From positions 1 to 14,485 of the forward strand of contig JALORT010000009.1 of NCBI GenBank assembly GCA_025458755.1: DNA of 14,485 nt, written 5' to 3'. Position 1 is the first letter of the stretch. Each line of letters opens with the position of its first letter. This document shows positions 7,311 through 14,160 of the stretch, piece by piece. Source of the stretch: Methylotetracoccus sp. (lineage in GTDB: Bacteria > Pseudomonadota > Gammaproteobacteria > Methylococcales > Methylococcaceae). Position numbers and translations under genes: made by a program. Under the pieces are notes generated by a model. The model saw only the letters and a program-made list of their open reading frames with translations. It searched no databases and was not told the origin of the DNA.

Positions 7311-7637
7311 TCAGAGGTAGGTATCGAGAAAAGCAGCCAGCTGGGATTTCGACATCGCGCCTACCTTGGTGCCCTCGACTTCCCCGTTCTTGAAAAGCAT
7401 CAGCGTCGGTATACCGCGGACACCAAAACGCTGCGGTGTGGTGGGATTGTCGTCGATGTTCAGCTTCGCAACCGTCAGCTTACCGGCATACTCTGCGGCA
7501 ATCTCTTCCAAAACCGGAGCGATCATCTTGCACGGACCACACCATTCCGCCCAGTAATCCACCAGAACCGGTTCCGCGGATTTCAGCACTTTTTCCTCGA
7601 AATCTGCGTCAGTCAATTGCACTGTGTTCGCGCTCAC
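7311..7637 (-). CDS. trxA: Thioredoxin 1
   Basis: A 108-residue cytoplasmic thioredoxin that reduces disulfides in target enzymes such as ribonucleotide reductase, and is itself re-reduced by thioredoxin reductase. The active site is AEWCGPCK (residues 30-37, Cys33 and Cys36). Pro77 in GIPT is the cis-proline facing the active site. Buried Asp27 in VLVDYWA and the C-terminal [12 protein letters not shown] helix are as in the family, and length is the standard value. The start codon is GTG at 7637, chosen because CAGGAGAG lies directly upstream at normal spacing and because the N-terminus then matches the family length. It is the first gene of the trxA-rho pair, separated from rho by 222 bases. 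No signal peptide is present. Confidence 0.97.
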   Translation of the reverse strand: MSANTVQLTDADFEEKVLKSAEPVLVDYWAEWCGPCKMIAPVLEEIAAEYAGKLTVAKLNIDDNPTTPQRFGVRGIPTLMLFKNGEVEGTKVGAMSKSQLAAFLDTYL

Positions 7638-7883
7638 GTCGCTCTCCTGAATGGCATGGTTAGGTTCGGTAGGATCGGGGGAGAAAGAACATAGATATCC
7701 CTGGCACGAATTTCAGCTCAAACCGCGCGAGATTGCAAGCCTGCCTGTCCCTTGAAAACGCGGACGCAGGCCCAGCGACCGAGCGACCGCCGGCCGGCCC
7801 CGCCGGGTGGTGCCGGTGACGGGCAGGGATTACCTCGTTCGCTTCGCAACAGCACTGTGAGAACGCTCAGGCAAGTAGCGTCA

Positions 7884-8672
7884 TCAGCCCGTTCCCGAGC
7901 GGCTCCGCCGCCCCCCGTAGGCTGCAGCGCCGCAGCCCAGTGCCTCGGCAACTTGTTGCTGTGTCAGCCGGGCAAGAACGTCTCGCTGACCCAGCGCTGC
8001 CGAGACCGGTTCACAGAAGGTCACGTCAACCCAGATCTCCGGAAGCAACAACAGTTTCCAGAGGTGCGGCAGAAACTCGTCCTCGCCCACGAACGGCCCC
8101 AGTACGGCGGCCTCGCCGCGGTAAGCAACGGCGACCGCTTGTACCGCCCCTCCGACCAAAGTCACCGGCTGAAACAAGCGAGAGTGGAAGCGCAGCACGT
8201 TGTCGCCGTTGCTGCTCGTGCCTTCCGGAAACAACATGATCCGGCGCTTCTGCCGCAGTAGCCAGGCCATGGCTTCGGCCGTCTGGCGGCTGCTCGCGGC
8301 GTCACCCCGCTGAACCAACAAAGTGCCTGTGCGGCGAGCCATAAAGCCGACGATGGGCCACCTTCCGACTTCGTTCTTTGCCACGAATGTGAGCGGACGC
8401 TGCGCACCCAATACGACAATGTCCAGCCAAGAGACGTGGTTGCCGACCCATAACATCGCCTCGTCGGCCACTCGACCAAACCGCCGAACTCTGACCTTCA
8501 GCACCCGCAGCAGCGCGCAATACCACTTCCGCTGGATCCATCCCTGCACGCAAGCCGCCCGCTTGTCGGGAAGGATGTGGCATGCAGGAAACAGTAGGCC
8601 AACCGAAATCAGCCCGACGGCAAACACGAGAACGATCAGAAGCGCCCTAGAGTATCGACGGAATGGTCTCAC
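7884..8672 (-). CDS. olsA: 1-acyl-glycerol-3-phosphate/lyso-ornithine lipid acyltransferase (PlsC family, OlsA-like)
   Basis: A 262-residue membrane-bound acyltransferase with one N-terminal hydrophobic anchor (about residues 10-32). The PlsC catalytic HX4D motif is NHVSWLD (His79, Asp84), and the phosphate-binding motif is LFPEGTSS (147-154). GTG 8672 is preferred over an in-frame ATG at 8720 because GGGAG sits about 8 bases upstream of it, and it shortens the overlap with the preceding gene to 26 bases. That overlap with an OlsB homologue is the argument for the OlsA role: OlsB makes lyso-ornithine lipid and OlsA adds the second, ester-linked chain. Without that neighbour the protein would simply be called a lysophosphatidic acid acyltransferase, and it may do both. 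The C-terminal tail is Gly/Arg/Ser-rich. Confidence 0.85.
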   Translation of the reverse strand: MRPFRRYSRALLIVLVFAVGLISVGLLFPACHILPDKRAACVQGWIQRKWYCALLRVLKVRVRRFGRVADEAMLWVGNHVSWLDIVVLGAQRPLTFVAKNEVGRWPIVGFMARRTGTLLVQRGDAASSRQTAEAMAWLLRQKRRIMLFPEGTSSNGDNVLRFHSRLFQPVTLVGGAVQAVAVAYRGEAAVLGPFVGEDEFLPHLWKLLLLPEIWVDVTFCEPVSAALGQRDVLARLTQQQVAEALGCGAAAYGGRRSRSGTG

Positions 8673-9435
8673 GCCTATGCTCCCGAGTGCCGATGAAGTG
8701 TTTCTCATAACGTGCGGCAAGACGCTCGACCGGGAGTAGAACGAAGAGATCCATTACATTGAAATCCTCGTCCCAACACGGCTCGCCGCACACCCAAGCG
8801 CCAAGCCGCAGATAAGCTTGCAGCAGCGGAGGAATGCCGCTCTCGTCACGCTGACAGCGCCTGGCCGGAGGCACAGCCCGTTTCGGAGCCACCCGCAAGG
8901 CGTCCGGCCCGAGGTGCTCGCGCGGCAATTGACGGTAGACTGCTTCGACCGCGAAACCGCTCGGACCGGGCGAAATACTGGCACATCCCATCAGGTAGTC
9001 GAAGCGGTTGGCGGCGATGTAGTCGGCGAGACCGCTCCACAGTGCGGCAATCACCATCCCGCCCCGATAGTTTGAATCGACGCAGGTACGACCGATTTCC
9101 AGAAATCGCCCCGGCAGAGCAAGCACGCCGTCCAAATGAAACTCACCTTCCGAATAAAAATGGCCCAGCTTCGCCGCTTGGGCATCGGAGAGAAGACGGG
9201 TGCAGCCGATAACTTTTTCCGCCTGCCGATCGTACACCACAAGATGATCGCAGTAGCCGTCGATCTCGTCGACATCCAAACCGGGCACGTTGGAATGCAG
9301 GCGTGCCCCCATCTCCTGAGAAAAGACGCGGTAGCGTAGGCTTTGGGCCTCCTCGACGATCCGTTCATCTTGCGCGACGAAGGTTCGTAGACGACGAGAG
9401 GATTGACGCACGATTCCGAAGGATTCTGCTTGCAC
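8647..9435 (-). CDS. olsB: L-ornithine N-alpha-acyltransferase (OlsB-like, GNAT-type)
   Basis: A 262-residue protein of the OlsB/hemolysin-like acyltransferase family, which transfers a 3-hydroxyacyl chain from acyl carrier protein to the alpha-amino group of ornithine, the first step of ornithine lipid synthesis. Family features are the N-terminal EAQSLRYRVFSQEMGA (about residues 29-44), VIGCTRLL, LEIGRTCVDSNYRGG and the FDYLMGCASIS core, with a C-terminal DEDFNVMDLFVLLPV block typical of bacterial OlsB-like proteins. There is no signal peptide. It overlaps the PlsC-type gene by 26 bases, so the pair is translationally linked. The start taken is GTG 9435, but no clear ribosome binding site precedes it, so the first 10-15 residues are uncertain. 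Substrate identity (ornithine rather than another amino acid) is inferred from the family and the olsA neighbour. Confidence 0.85.
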   Translation of the reverse strand: MQAESFGIVRQSSRRLRTFVAQDERIVEEAQSLRYRVFSQEMGARLHSNVPGLDVDEIDGYCDHLVVYDRQAEKVIGCTRLLSDAQAAKLGHFYSEGEFHLDGVLALPGRFLEIGRTCVDSNYRGGMVIAALWSGLADYIAANRFDYLMGCASISPGPSGFAVEAVYRQLPREHLGPDALRVAPKRAVPPARRCQRDESGIPPLLQAYLRLGAWVCGEPCWDEDFNVMDLFVLLPVERLAARYEKHFIGTREHRRETIPSIL

Positions 9436-9451
9436 GATGAGTCATGAACCA

Positions 9452-9467
9452 GGCTGTGAAAACAGCC
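9452..9467. repeat. Short perfect hairpin upstream of olsB
   Basis: GGCTGT and ACAGCC form a 6-base stem around GAAA (plus strand), 17 bases upstream of the olsB start and about 80 bases after the yrfG stop. Minus-strand RNA would have a UUUC loop. No U-tract follows, so a terminator for yrfG is not supported. It could affect olsB translation or be chance. Confidence 0.3.
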
Positions 9468-9546
9468 GTCACAATACGGACATCAAGTGACAAGACGCAG
9501 AAAATCCGGTGAAAATTCTATGACCTACCGACCCGACTCAGCGCCT

Positions 9547-10200
9547 TCAGGGCGGCGTGATCTCCCGAAAATCCTCAATTGCGGGAAACTCGGTGATGTC
9601 GCGCGGAGGGAGTCGGCTGTCCGCCCGTCGAATCGCAACCGTAGCCGCAATGCCGTAGGCGCGCGCGGCGCGAAGTACCGCTACGCTGTCGTCCACCAGC
9701 AGCGTCCGCTCGCACGCGAAGGCTTCCAGCCGATGCAGCCGATCCCAGAAACCCAACAGTTCTTTAGGAAGTCCTAAATCGTGCGAGCAAACAATCCGGT
9801 CGAAGAAGAGGTTCAGGCAGGTCCTTTCCATCTTCAGCGACAGACTGCGCGGGTGCGCATTGGTCACTAGAATCAGCCGCCGGCCCAGCACTTTGACGGC
9901 ATCCAGAAACTCCGTAACGTGCGGCAGGATGCTAATCAAACCGGCCACTTCCTCCTTCAGCCCGGCCAGATCCAACTGCAATGCCGCGCTCCAGTAGTCA
10001 AGGCAGTACCACTCGAGCCGGCCTTCCATCGCGCGAAAGCGGGGCGTCAGTTGCCGCTTGGCCTCCTCCAGCGTTAAGCCATGCGCCTCCGCATAACGCC
10101 TCGGCACGAATTCCTGCCAGAAATGGTTATCAAAGTTGAGGTCCAGCAAGGTGCCATCCATGTCGAGAAATACCCTGTCGATCCTTTCCCAGTCGATCAT
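9547..10200 (-). CDS. yrfG: GMP/IMP nucleotidase, HAD superfamily (YrfG-like)
   Basis: A 217-residue soluble HAD phosphatase that matches E. coli YrfG, a 5'-nucleotidase preferring IMP and GMP, along its length. HAD motif I is FLDMDGTLLD (residues 11-20, nucleophile Asp13 and Asp15). Motif II is LVTNAHP (111-117), motif III includes Lys146 in GLPKE, and motif IV is LLVDDS (167-172). Family-specific stretches are DNHFWQEFVPRRYAEAHG and RLEWYCLDYWS. The start ATG 10200 has AAAGG about 12 bases upstream, rather far. The gene is divergent from cysQ with only 61 bases between start codons. In some gammaproteobacteria nudE lies with these two genes; it is not between them here. olsB follows on the same strand after 111 bases. 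Confidence 0.93.
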   Translation of the reverse strand: MIDWERIDRVFLDMDGTLLDLNFDNHFWQEFVPRRYAEAHGLTLEEAKRQLTPRFRAMEGRLEWYCLDYWSAALQLDLAGLKEEVAGLISILPHVTEFLDAVKVLGRRLILVTNAHPRSLSLKMERTCLNLFFDRIVCSHDLGLPKELLGFWDRLHRLEAFACERTLLVDDSVAVLRAARAYGIAATVAIRRADSRLPPRDITEFPAIEDFREITPP

Positions 10201-10212
10201 CGGTTATGATCG
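10194..10212. repeat. Inverted repeat spanning the yrfG start codon
   Basis: CGATCAT (10194-10200) and ATGATCG (10206-10212) are perfect 7-base arms separated by CGGTT. The left arm includes the yrfG initiation codon on the minus strand. It could be an operator in the 61-base divergent yrfG/cysQ region or a hairpin that hides the start. No function can be shown from one sequence. Confidence 0.35.
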
Positions 10213-10261
10213 CCTTTCAAGCACTGTGGGTAACCCAAGCGACGTGAGCAGCAAAGGTACA

Positions 10262-11086
10262 ATGTCCATGCCCTTGATGAAGGATCCCTCCCAGTTGCTC
10301 GGACCGGTCGTCGCTCTCGTGAAGCAGGCCGGCCAGCGGATTCTCGAAGTTTATGAGACGGATTTCCAGGTCGCCATCAAGCACGACAACACCCCTTTGA
10401 CTCAGGCTGATCTCGCCGCGAACGACTGCCTCGTGCAGGGTCTGACCGCCCTGAAACCGACCCATCCTGTCATATCGGAGGAATCGGCGACGGCGCCTTT
10501 TTCGGAACGCCACGCATGGAAAAGCTGCTGGTTGATCGACCCGCTGGACGGCACCAAGGAGTTCATCAAGAGGAACGGCGAATTCACCGTCAACGTGGCG
10601 CTGGTCTTCGAGCAGGAAGCGGTGCTGGGCGTCGTCCATGCGCCAGCCCTTGATCTATGCTATTTCGCCGCCGAAGGATGCGGTGCCTATAAGCAGGTCG
10701 GAAGCGAGACCCCGACCCCGATTCGGGTCAAGGATCGTCTGAACAGACATGTCACCGTAGTGGGCTCCCGTTCCCATCAGACCATTCCACTGATGCTGTA
10801 CCTGAGCCGTCTGGGCGATCACGAGCTGCGGCCGATGGGCAGTTCGCTGAAGCTCTGTCTCGTGGCGGAAGGTGCCGCCGACCTCTATCCCCGGATCGGA
10901 CCTACGTGCGAATGGGATACCGCTGCCGCACACTGCATCGTCAAGGAGGCGGGCGGGCGGGTGACAGATTTGAAGGGCCGGGAGCTCCGCTACAACGCTC
11001 GCGAGAGCTTCCTCAACCCTTATTTCCTGGCATTCGGCGATAAGCATGCCGATTGGTCGCGCTACGCCGAGGGCATCGAAGGCTGA
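10262..11086 (+). CDS. cysQ: 3'(2'),5'-bisphosphate nucleotidase CysQ
   Basis: A 274-residue Mg-dependent phosphatase of the inositol monophosphatase fold. It hydrolyses 3'-phosphoadenosine 5'-phosphate, the by-product of PAPS use in sulfur assimilation and of ACP phosphopantetheinylation. Metal-binding motifs are PLTQADLAAN (residues 45-54), ISEES (71-75), WLIDPLDGTKEF (90-101) and CEWDTAAAHCI (216-226). Length and GTKEFIKRNGEFTVN are characteristic of CysQ rather than SuhB. Three in-frame ATGs occur at 10262, 10268 and 10277. AAAGG at 10253-10257 is 4 bases before the first and 10 before the second, so 10262 or 10268 is the likely start. An upstream in-frame ATG at 10136 is rejected because it lies inside yrfG. 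It converges with the glycosyltransferase gene, with only 20 bases between stops. Confidence 0.95.
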   Translation: MSMPLMKDPSQLLGPVVALVKQAGQRILEVYETDFQVAIKHDNTPLTQADLAANDCLVQGLTALKPTHPVISEESATAPFSERHAWKSCWLIDPLDGTKEFIKRNGEFTVNVALVFEQEAVLGVVHAPALDLCYFAAEGCGAYKQVGSETPTPIRVKDRLNRHVTVVGSRSHQTIPLMLYLSRLGDHELRPMGSSLKLCLVAEGAADLYPRIGPTCEWDTAAAHCIVKEAGGRVTDLKGRELRYNARESFLNPYFLAFGDKHADWSRYAEGIEG

Positions 11087-11106
11087 TCCACAGACACCTT
11101 GACGCG

Positions 11107-12177
11107 TCAGGCACAGCGGACCACTGCCGGGGGGAAAGCGTCGTTCGTGCGCTGATAGACGACTCGGTCCCAGACCGAGCGAACCCATTCCTGATCGATA
11201 CGGGGATCGCCCGCGAGCATCCATTCCACGACCGCCTCCGCGACGTTGGGGTAGATAACCCGATGCGCCGCCCCATTCTTCAACCAGTACGCGACGCTCG
11301 CTTCGTCGAGGTCCGGCATCACGGCTCCCAGCTGAATCTGCTCCAGCGCGAGTGCGTTGCTCAGTTGCTCCATTTGCGCCCGCAGCGGCTTAACCAGAAG
11401 CTTCTTGCCCATCTGCAGGGCTTCGCTCGCCAATTCGAAACCGGCATTGCAGATCACACCGCTACAATCCCGGAAATCGTCTTGAAACCCGAGCCGGGAA
11501 AGCGGCCGAATGTGAATATGTTCGGGTTTGCGTGAGCAAGGCGAGGAGCTGTAGACGTGGAACTGGTAGGACTTGAAACCCTCAAGAAGATGGACGATCG
11601 CGCGAATGTCTTCAAACGGCAGATAGACCACAATCTTATCCTGACGCACGTGTTCAGGGTCGGCCGGCGTCTCGATGATCGGCGGCAGAATGGGCTGGTC
11701 AAAATGATGCCAGTGCAGCCCAAGACCGATTGATGCCGGCGCGAAGTATTTCATCACGTTGCGCGCCAGCACATCGTCACCGGTTCGGGGGATCGGGTAA
11801 TTGAAGGCATACTGATGTCCGATGCCGATACTCTTGGCACCCTGGAGCTTGGCCGCCCATGCCGTGACCGGCTCGAAGTCGGTTACCACCAGATCGTAGG
11901 GGGATAGGTCGAGCGTCCGGACATCCCGCACGAAGCCGATCAGGTCATTGCGGAATGCCGTCCGGAGATACTGTACATGGCCGGCACGCGTCGCGAAGGT
12001 GAGTCCACGTCGCCAGTCACAGTCACCGAACACCTCCATGTCGAACAAATGTTCCCAGGGCCTCCCGGTAAACAGAAAGCGGACGTCGACTCCGCGCCGC
12101 AGCAGGACAGGGGCGATGACTCTCGCCCGCGTGATGTGTCCGTTGCCGGTCGCCTGAACACCATAGAGAATTTTCAC
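11107..12177 (-). CDS. MJ1255/VC2487-family glycosyltransferase
   Basis: A 356-residue cytoplasmic GT-B type protein. The N-terminus VKILYGVQATGNGHITRAR (residues 1-19) is the family hallmark: a Gly-rich loop after the first strand, as in UDP-glycosyltransferase/MurG-like enzymes. A C-terminal donor-site segment, SGVICNAGFELASEALQMGK (about 240-260), resembles the conserved 'G.E...E.L..G.P....P' loop of MurG-type GT-B enzymes. GTG 12177 is the start, because it overlaps the stop of the upstream PAP2 gene in GTGA and places the family N-terminus at residue 1. Upstream in-frame codons to 12297 would add unrelated sequence inside that gene. Donor and acceptor are unknown. The tight coupling to a PAP2 phosphatase suggests glycosylation of a lipid or undecaprenyl-linked acceptor, which is inference. 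Confidence 0.88.
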   Translation of the reverse strand: MKILYGVQATGNGHITRARVIAPVLLRRGVDVRFLFTGRPWEHLFDMEVFGDCDWRRGLTFATRAGHVQYLRTAFRNDLIGFVRDVRTLDLSPYDLVVTDFEPVTAWAAKLQGAKSIGIGHQYAFNYPIPRTGDDVLARNVMKYFAPASIGLGLHWHHFDQPILPPIIETPADPEHVRQDKIVVYLPFEDIRAIVHLLEGFKSYQFHVYSSSPCSRKPEHIHIRPLSRLGFQDDFRDCSGVICNAGFELASEALQMGKKLLVKPLRAQMEQLSNALALEQIQLGAVMPDLDEASVAYWLKNGAAHRVIYPNVAEAVVEWMLAGDPRIDQEWVRSVWDRVVYQRTNDAFPPAVVRCA

Positions 12178-12701
12178 GCAGCGAACATCCTGAGACTGAT
12201 CAGCGCGATGGTGGTCCCCATGGTGCTTCCGACCAGCACATCGGTCGGGAAGTGAACTCCGAGAAAGATACGGGATAAGCCGACCGCGGAGGCCCATGTG
12301 TACAGCGGTAAAATCAGCGGCGGAAAAAAATAGCCGAGCAGCGAGGCCATCAGGAATGCGGCCGAGGTGTGTCCGGACGGAAAGCTGAACCGGTCCGACG
12401 GAATGATGAAGCTGTGAAAGTCCGGCAATGCCTGCTCCGGACGCCCGCGTTTGAAACCGTTTTTGAGTACGAAATACAGAGGCCTCTCGACCAGAAAGGC
12501 GCAGAGTGCACAGACGAAGAACAGCCGGCCCAAAGGCGCATCGACGTAATAGAGACAGACGGCGACCACCGGATAGAGGAAACCGTCACCCGTCCTGGAA
12601 ACCCAGCGGCTGACCCGCACGCAGAGTTCAAAATGCTTTCTGTTCATGAACCAGTTGAACATGAAAACATCATAGGAATGGATGGTTTGGATTAGTTTCA
12701 T
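12174..12701 (-). CDS. PAP2-family membrane phosphatase
   Basis: A 175-residue integral membrane phosphatase of the type-2 phosphatidic acid phosphatase family, which includes PgpB-like enzymes and undecaprenyl pyrophosphate phosphatases. All three motifs are present: KNGFKRGRP (residues 80-88, K-x6-RP), FPSGHTSAAF (107-116, PSGH) and SRIFLGVHFPTD (143-154, SR-x5-H-x3-D). Hydrophobic segments lie at about 41-55, 58-80, 114-130 and 132-160. ATG 12701 has GGAG nine bases upstream. The gene is translationally coupled to the following glycosyltransferase through a 4-base GTGA overlap and is divergent from the pteridine reductase gene. The substrate (lipid phosphate or polyprenyl diphosphate) cannot be resolved. 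Confidence 0.93.
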   Translation of the reverse strand: MKLIQTIHSYDVFMFNWFMNRKHFELCVRVSRWVSRTGDGFLYPVVAVCLYYVDAPLGRLFFVCALCAFLVERPLYFVLKNGFKRGRPEQALPDFHSFIIPSDRFSFPSGHTSAAFLMASLLGYFFPPLILPLYTWASAVGLSRIFLGVHFPTDVLVGSTMGTTIALISLRMFAA

Positions 12702-12855
12702 GGGGAAACACTCCGGGACGATTTCCGAGCCGTTACTGAATTCGGAAGCTTAGGGGGTACGGATGACGAAACCGCGAAGATTTGTTGACGCTTGGATGAC
12801 AACCGCCGGCAGCACCGAGACTTCACGACAAGCAGAGGGCGGTATGTTCAGACCC

Positions 12856-12870
12856 CTGCCTCACGGGCAG
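12856..12870 (+). repeat. Short hairpin in the pteridine reductase leader
   Basis: CTGCC and GGCAG form a 5-base stem around TCACG, 16 bases before ATG 12887 and just upstream of GGTGA, the probable Shine-Dalgarno. Just 5' of it is TATGTT (12843-12848), which could be a -10 element, with TTCACG 15 bases before it; that spacing is short. Elsewhere in the 185-base divergent gap to the PAP2 gene I see nothing definite. Confidence 0.25.
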
Positions 12871-12886
12871 CGGTGAACTCACGCCT

Positions 12887-13615
12887 ATGAAATCCGTATT
12901 GATCACCGGCGCTGCGAAGCGTCTGGGAGCGGCGATTGCGCTCGAATTCCATCGCGCCGGCTACGACGTGATCCTGCACTACCGCCACTCGGGCACTGAG
13001 GTCGAGGTGCTGAGCACGGGCTTAAACCAAGAACGACCCCACAGCGCGATCACCTTGCAAGGCGATTTGCTCCAAACGGTATCGCTCGGCGCGCTCATCG
13101 AGCGCGCGGTCGCATTCCGCGGCAGATTGGACGCGTTGATCAATAATGCTTCCGCCTTTTATCCAACGCCGCTGGGGCGGGTGACCGAGGCGCAATGGGA
13201 TGAATTGATCGGCAGCAACCTGCGCGCGCCGTTTTTTCTATCGCAGGCCGGCGCCCCGTACCTCCGGTCGACTCGGGGCGCGATCGTCAACATCGGTGAC
13301 GTGCACGCTGAGCGCATGCTGAAAGATTTTCCGGTCTACAGCATCGCGAAGGCAGCGCTCCACGCGATGACGAGAAGCCTCGCCAAAGAGTTGGCTCCAG
13401 ACGTGCGGGTCAACGGCGTCGCGCCGGGAGCGATACTCTGGCCCGAAAGACCGATGGCAGCCGGCGAACAAGAGGTCGTAGTGGAACAAATCCCTCTGGG
13501 GCGCATAGGACGACCGGAAGATATTGCCCGCGCCGTCTTCTATCTGGCCGACGAAGCGCCTTACGTGACCGGTCAAATCCTCTCGGTCGACGGCGGCCGC
13601 AGCCTATTCAGTTGA
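12887..13615 (+). CDS. folM: Pteridine reductase, short-chain dehydrogenase family (PTR1/FolM-like)
   Basis: A 242-residue NADPH-dependent reductase of dihydropterins/dihydrofolate, making tetrahydrofolate or tetrahydromonapterin. The cofactor motif is TGAAKRLG (residues 7-14), with the Arg that replaces the usual Gly in pteridine reductases. LDALINNASAFYPTPLG (81-97) is the pteridine-reductase form of the NNAG motif. The active site has Asp138 in NIGDV where ordinary SDRs have Ser, with Tyr151 and Lys155 in YSIAK; this Asp-Tyr-Lys triad is the PTR1/FolM signature. The C-terminus VTGQILSVDGGRSL is standard SDR. GGTGA upstream supports ATG 12887. The gene faces folK and folB, 41 bases stop-to-stop, reinforcing a role in folate or pterin metabolism. 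Confidence is high for class, less for the exact pterin. Confidence 0.93.
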   Translation: MKSVLITGAAKRLGAAIALEFHRAGYDVILHYRHSGTEVEVLSTGLNQERPHSAITLQGDLLQTVSLGALIERAVAFRGRLDALINNASAFYPTPLGRVTEAQWDELIGSNLRAPFFLSQAGAPYLRSTRGAIVNIGDVHAERMLKDFPVYSIAKAALHAMTRSLAKELAPDVRVNGVAPGAILWPERPMAAGEQEVVVEQIPLGRIGRPEDIARAVFYLADEAPYVTGQILSVDGGRSLFS

Positions 13616-13656
13616 ATGAAGAGAACTGGCCAAAGCGTCCGGGCGCTCGGCCGCGG

Positions 13657-14160
13657 TCACCCCGGTAGGGCGGCAGCCCCAGCCGCACGCCGATGTTGAC
13701 GCAACGCCGTCTTGTCGTATTCGGCCCACAGCTCCGCGTAGGTCTTTTTCAGCACAGGATGCGTACGGCTCGGCTCCAATTCCGCCAGGGGCTCCAGCAT
13801 AAATGCATACCGGGTGATCTCTTTCCGCGGAAGTTCCAGTTTCCCGAGGTGGCGAATTTCATCGCCGTAGAGCAGTAGATCCAAATCCAGCGTACGCGCA
13901 GAGAACTTTTTGCTGTTGCGCGTTCGGCCGTGGCGTTCCTCGATTGCGGCCAAGCGAGCCACCACTTCTTGCACAGACAATGCCGTCGAGAACCCGACCA
14001 CCAGGTTAAAGAACGGATCCCCTTCGAAACCGACCGCCTCGCTCACAAAGATACTTGAGACCTGCAATGGCCCAAACTGCTCTTCGAGCATCCGGAGTGC
14101 GGAGGCGACGTTCCTTTCGCGGTCGATATTACTACCGATACTGACGAACACCTCAACCAT
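13657..14160 (-). CDS. folK: 2-amino-4-hydroxy-6-hydroxymethyldihydropteridine pyrophosphokinase
   Basis: A 167-residue cytoplasmic enzyme transferring pyrophosphate from ATP to 6-hydroxymethyl-7,8-dihydropterin, the step before dihydropteroate synthase. The N-terminus MVEVFVSIGSNIDRERN (1-17) matches the VSLGSN motif. FFNLVV (50-55) lies in the pterin pocket. HGRTRNSKKFSARTLDLDLLLYG (77-99) is the catalytic block, with the loop arginines and Asp92/Asp94 binding the magnesium ions. ELPRKEITRYAFMLEPLAEL (109-128) is the conserved P....R.FVL.PL segment. ATG 14160 gives the canonical start; a longer in-frame start at 14208 would lie inside folB. It overlaps the folB stop by 8 bases (ATGGTTGA), so translation is coupled. 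The Ala/Arg-rich C-terminal tail of about 18 residues is not conserved in the family. Confidence 0.97.
   Translation of the reverse strand: MVEVFVSIGSNIDRERNVASALRMLEEQFGPLQVSSIFVSEAVGFEGDPFFNLVVGFSTALSVQEVVARLAAIEERHGRTRNSKKFSARTLDLDLLLYGDEIRHLGKLELPRKEITRYAFMLEPLAELEPSRTHPVLKKTYAELWAEYDKTALRQHRRAAGAAALPG

Noticed and set aside
7650..7735. Candidate trxA promoter (TTGAGC with TATCTA on the minus strand)
   Set aside because: The -10 hexamer matches consensus at only three positions, too weak to annotate.
7786..7825. GC-rich repeats (GCCGGCCGGC, CCGGC-GGG-GCCGG) after olsA as a terminator
   Set aside because: The stem is short and no U-tract follows on the minus strand.
7752..8261. 169-codon plus-strand frame opposite the end of olsA
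   Set aside because: Mostly antisense to olsA, with Arg/Gln/Pro-rich shadow composition.
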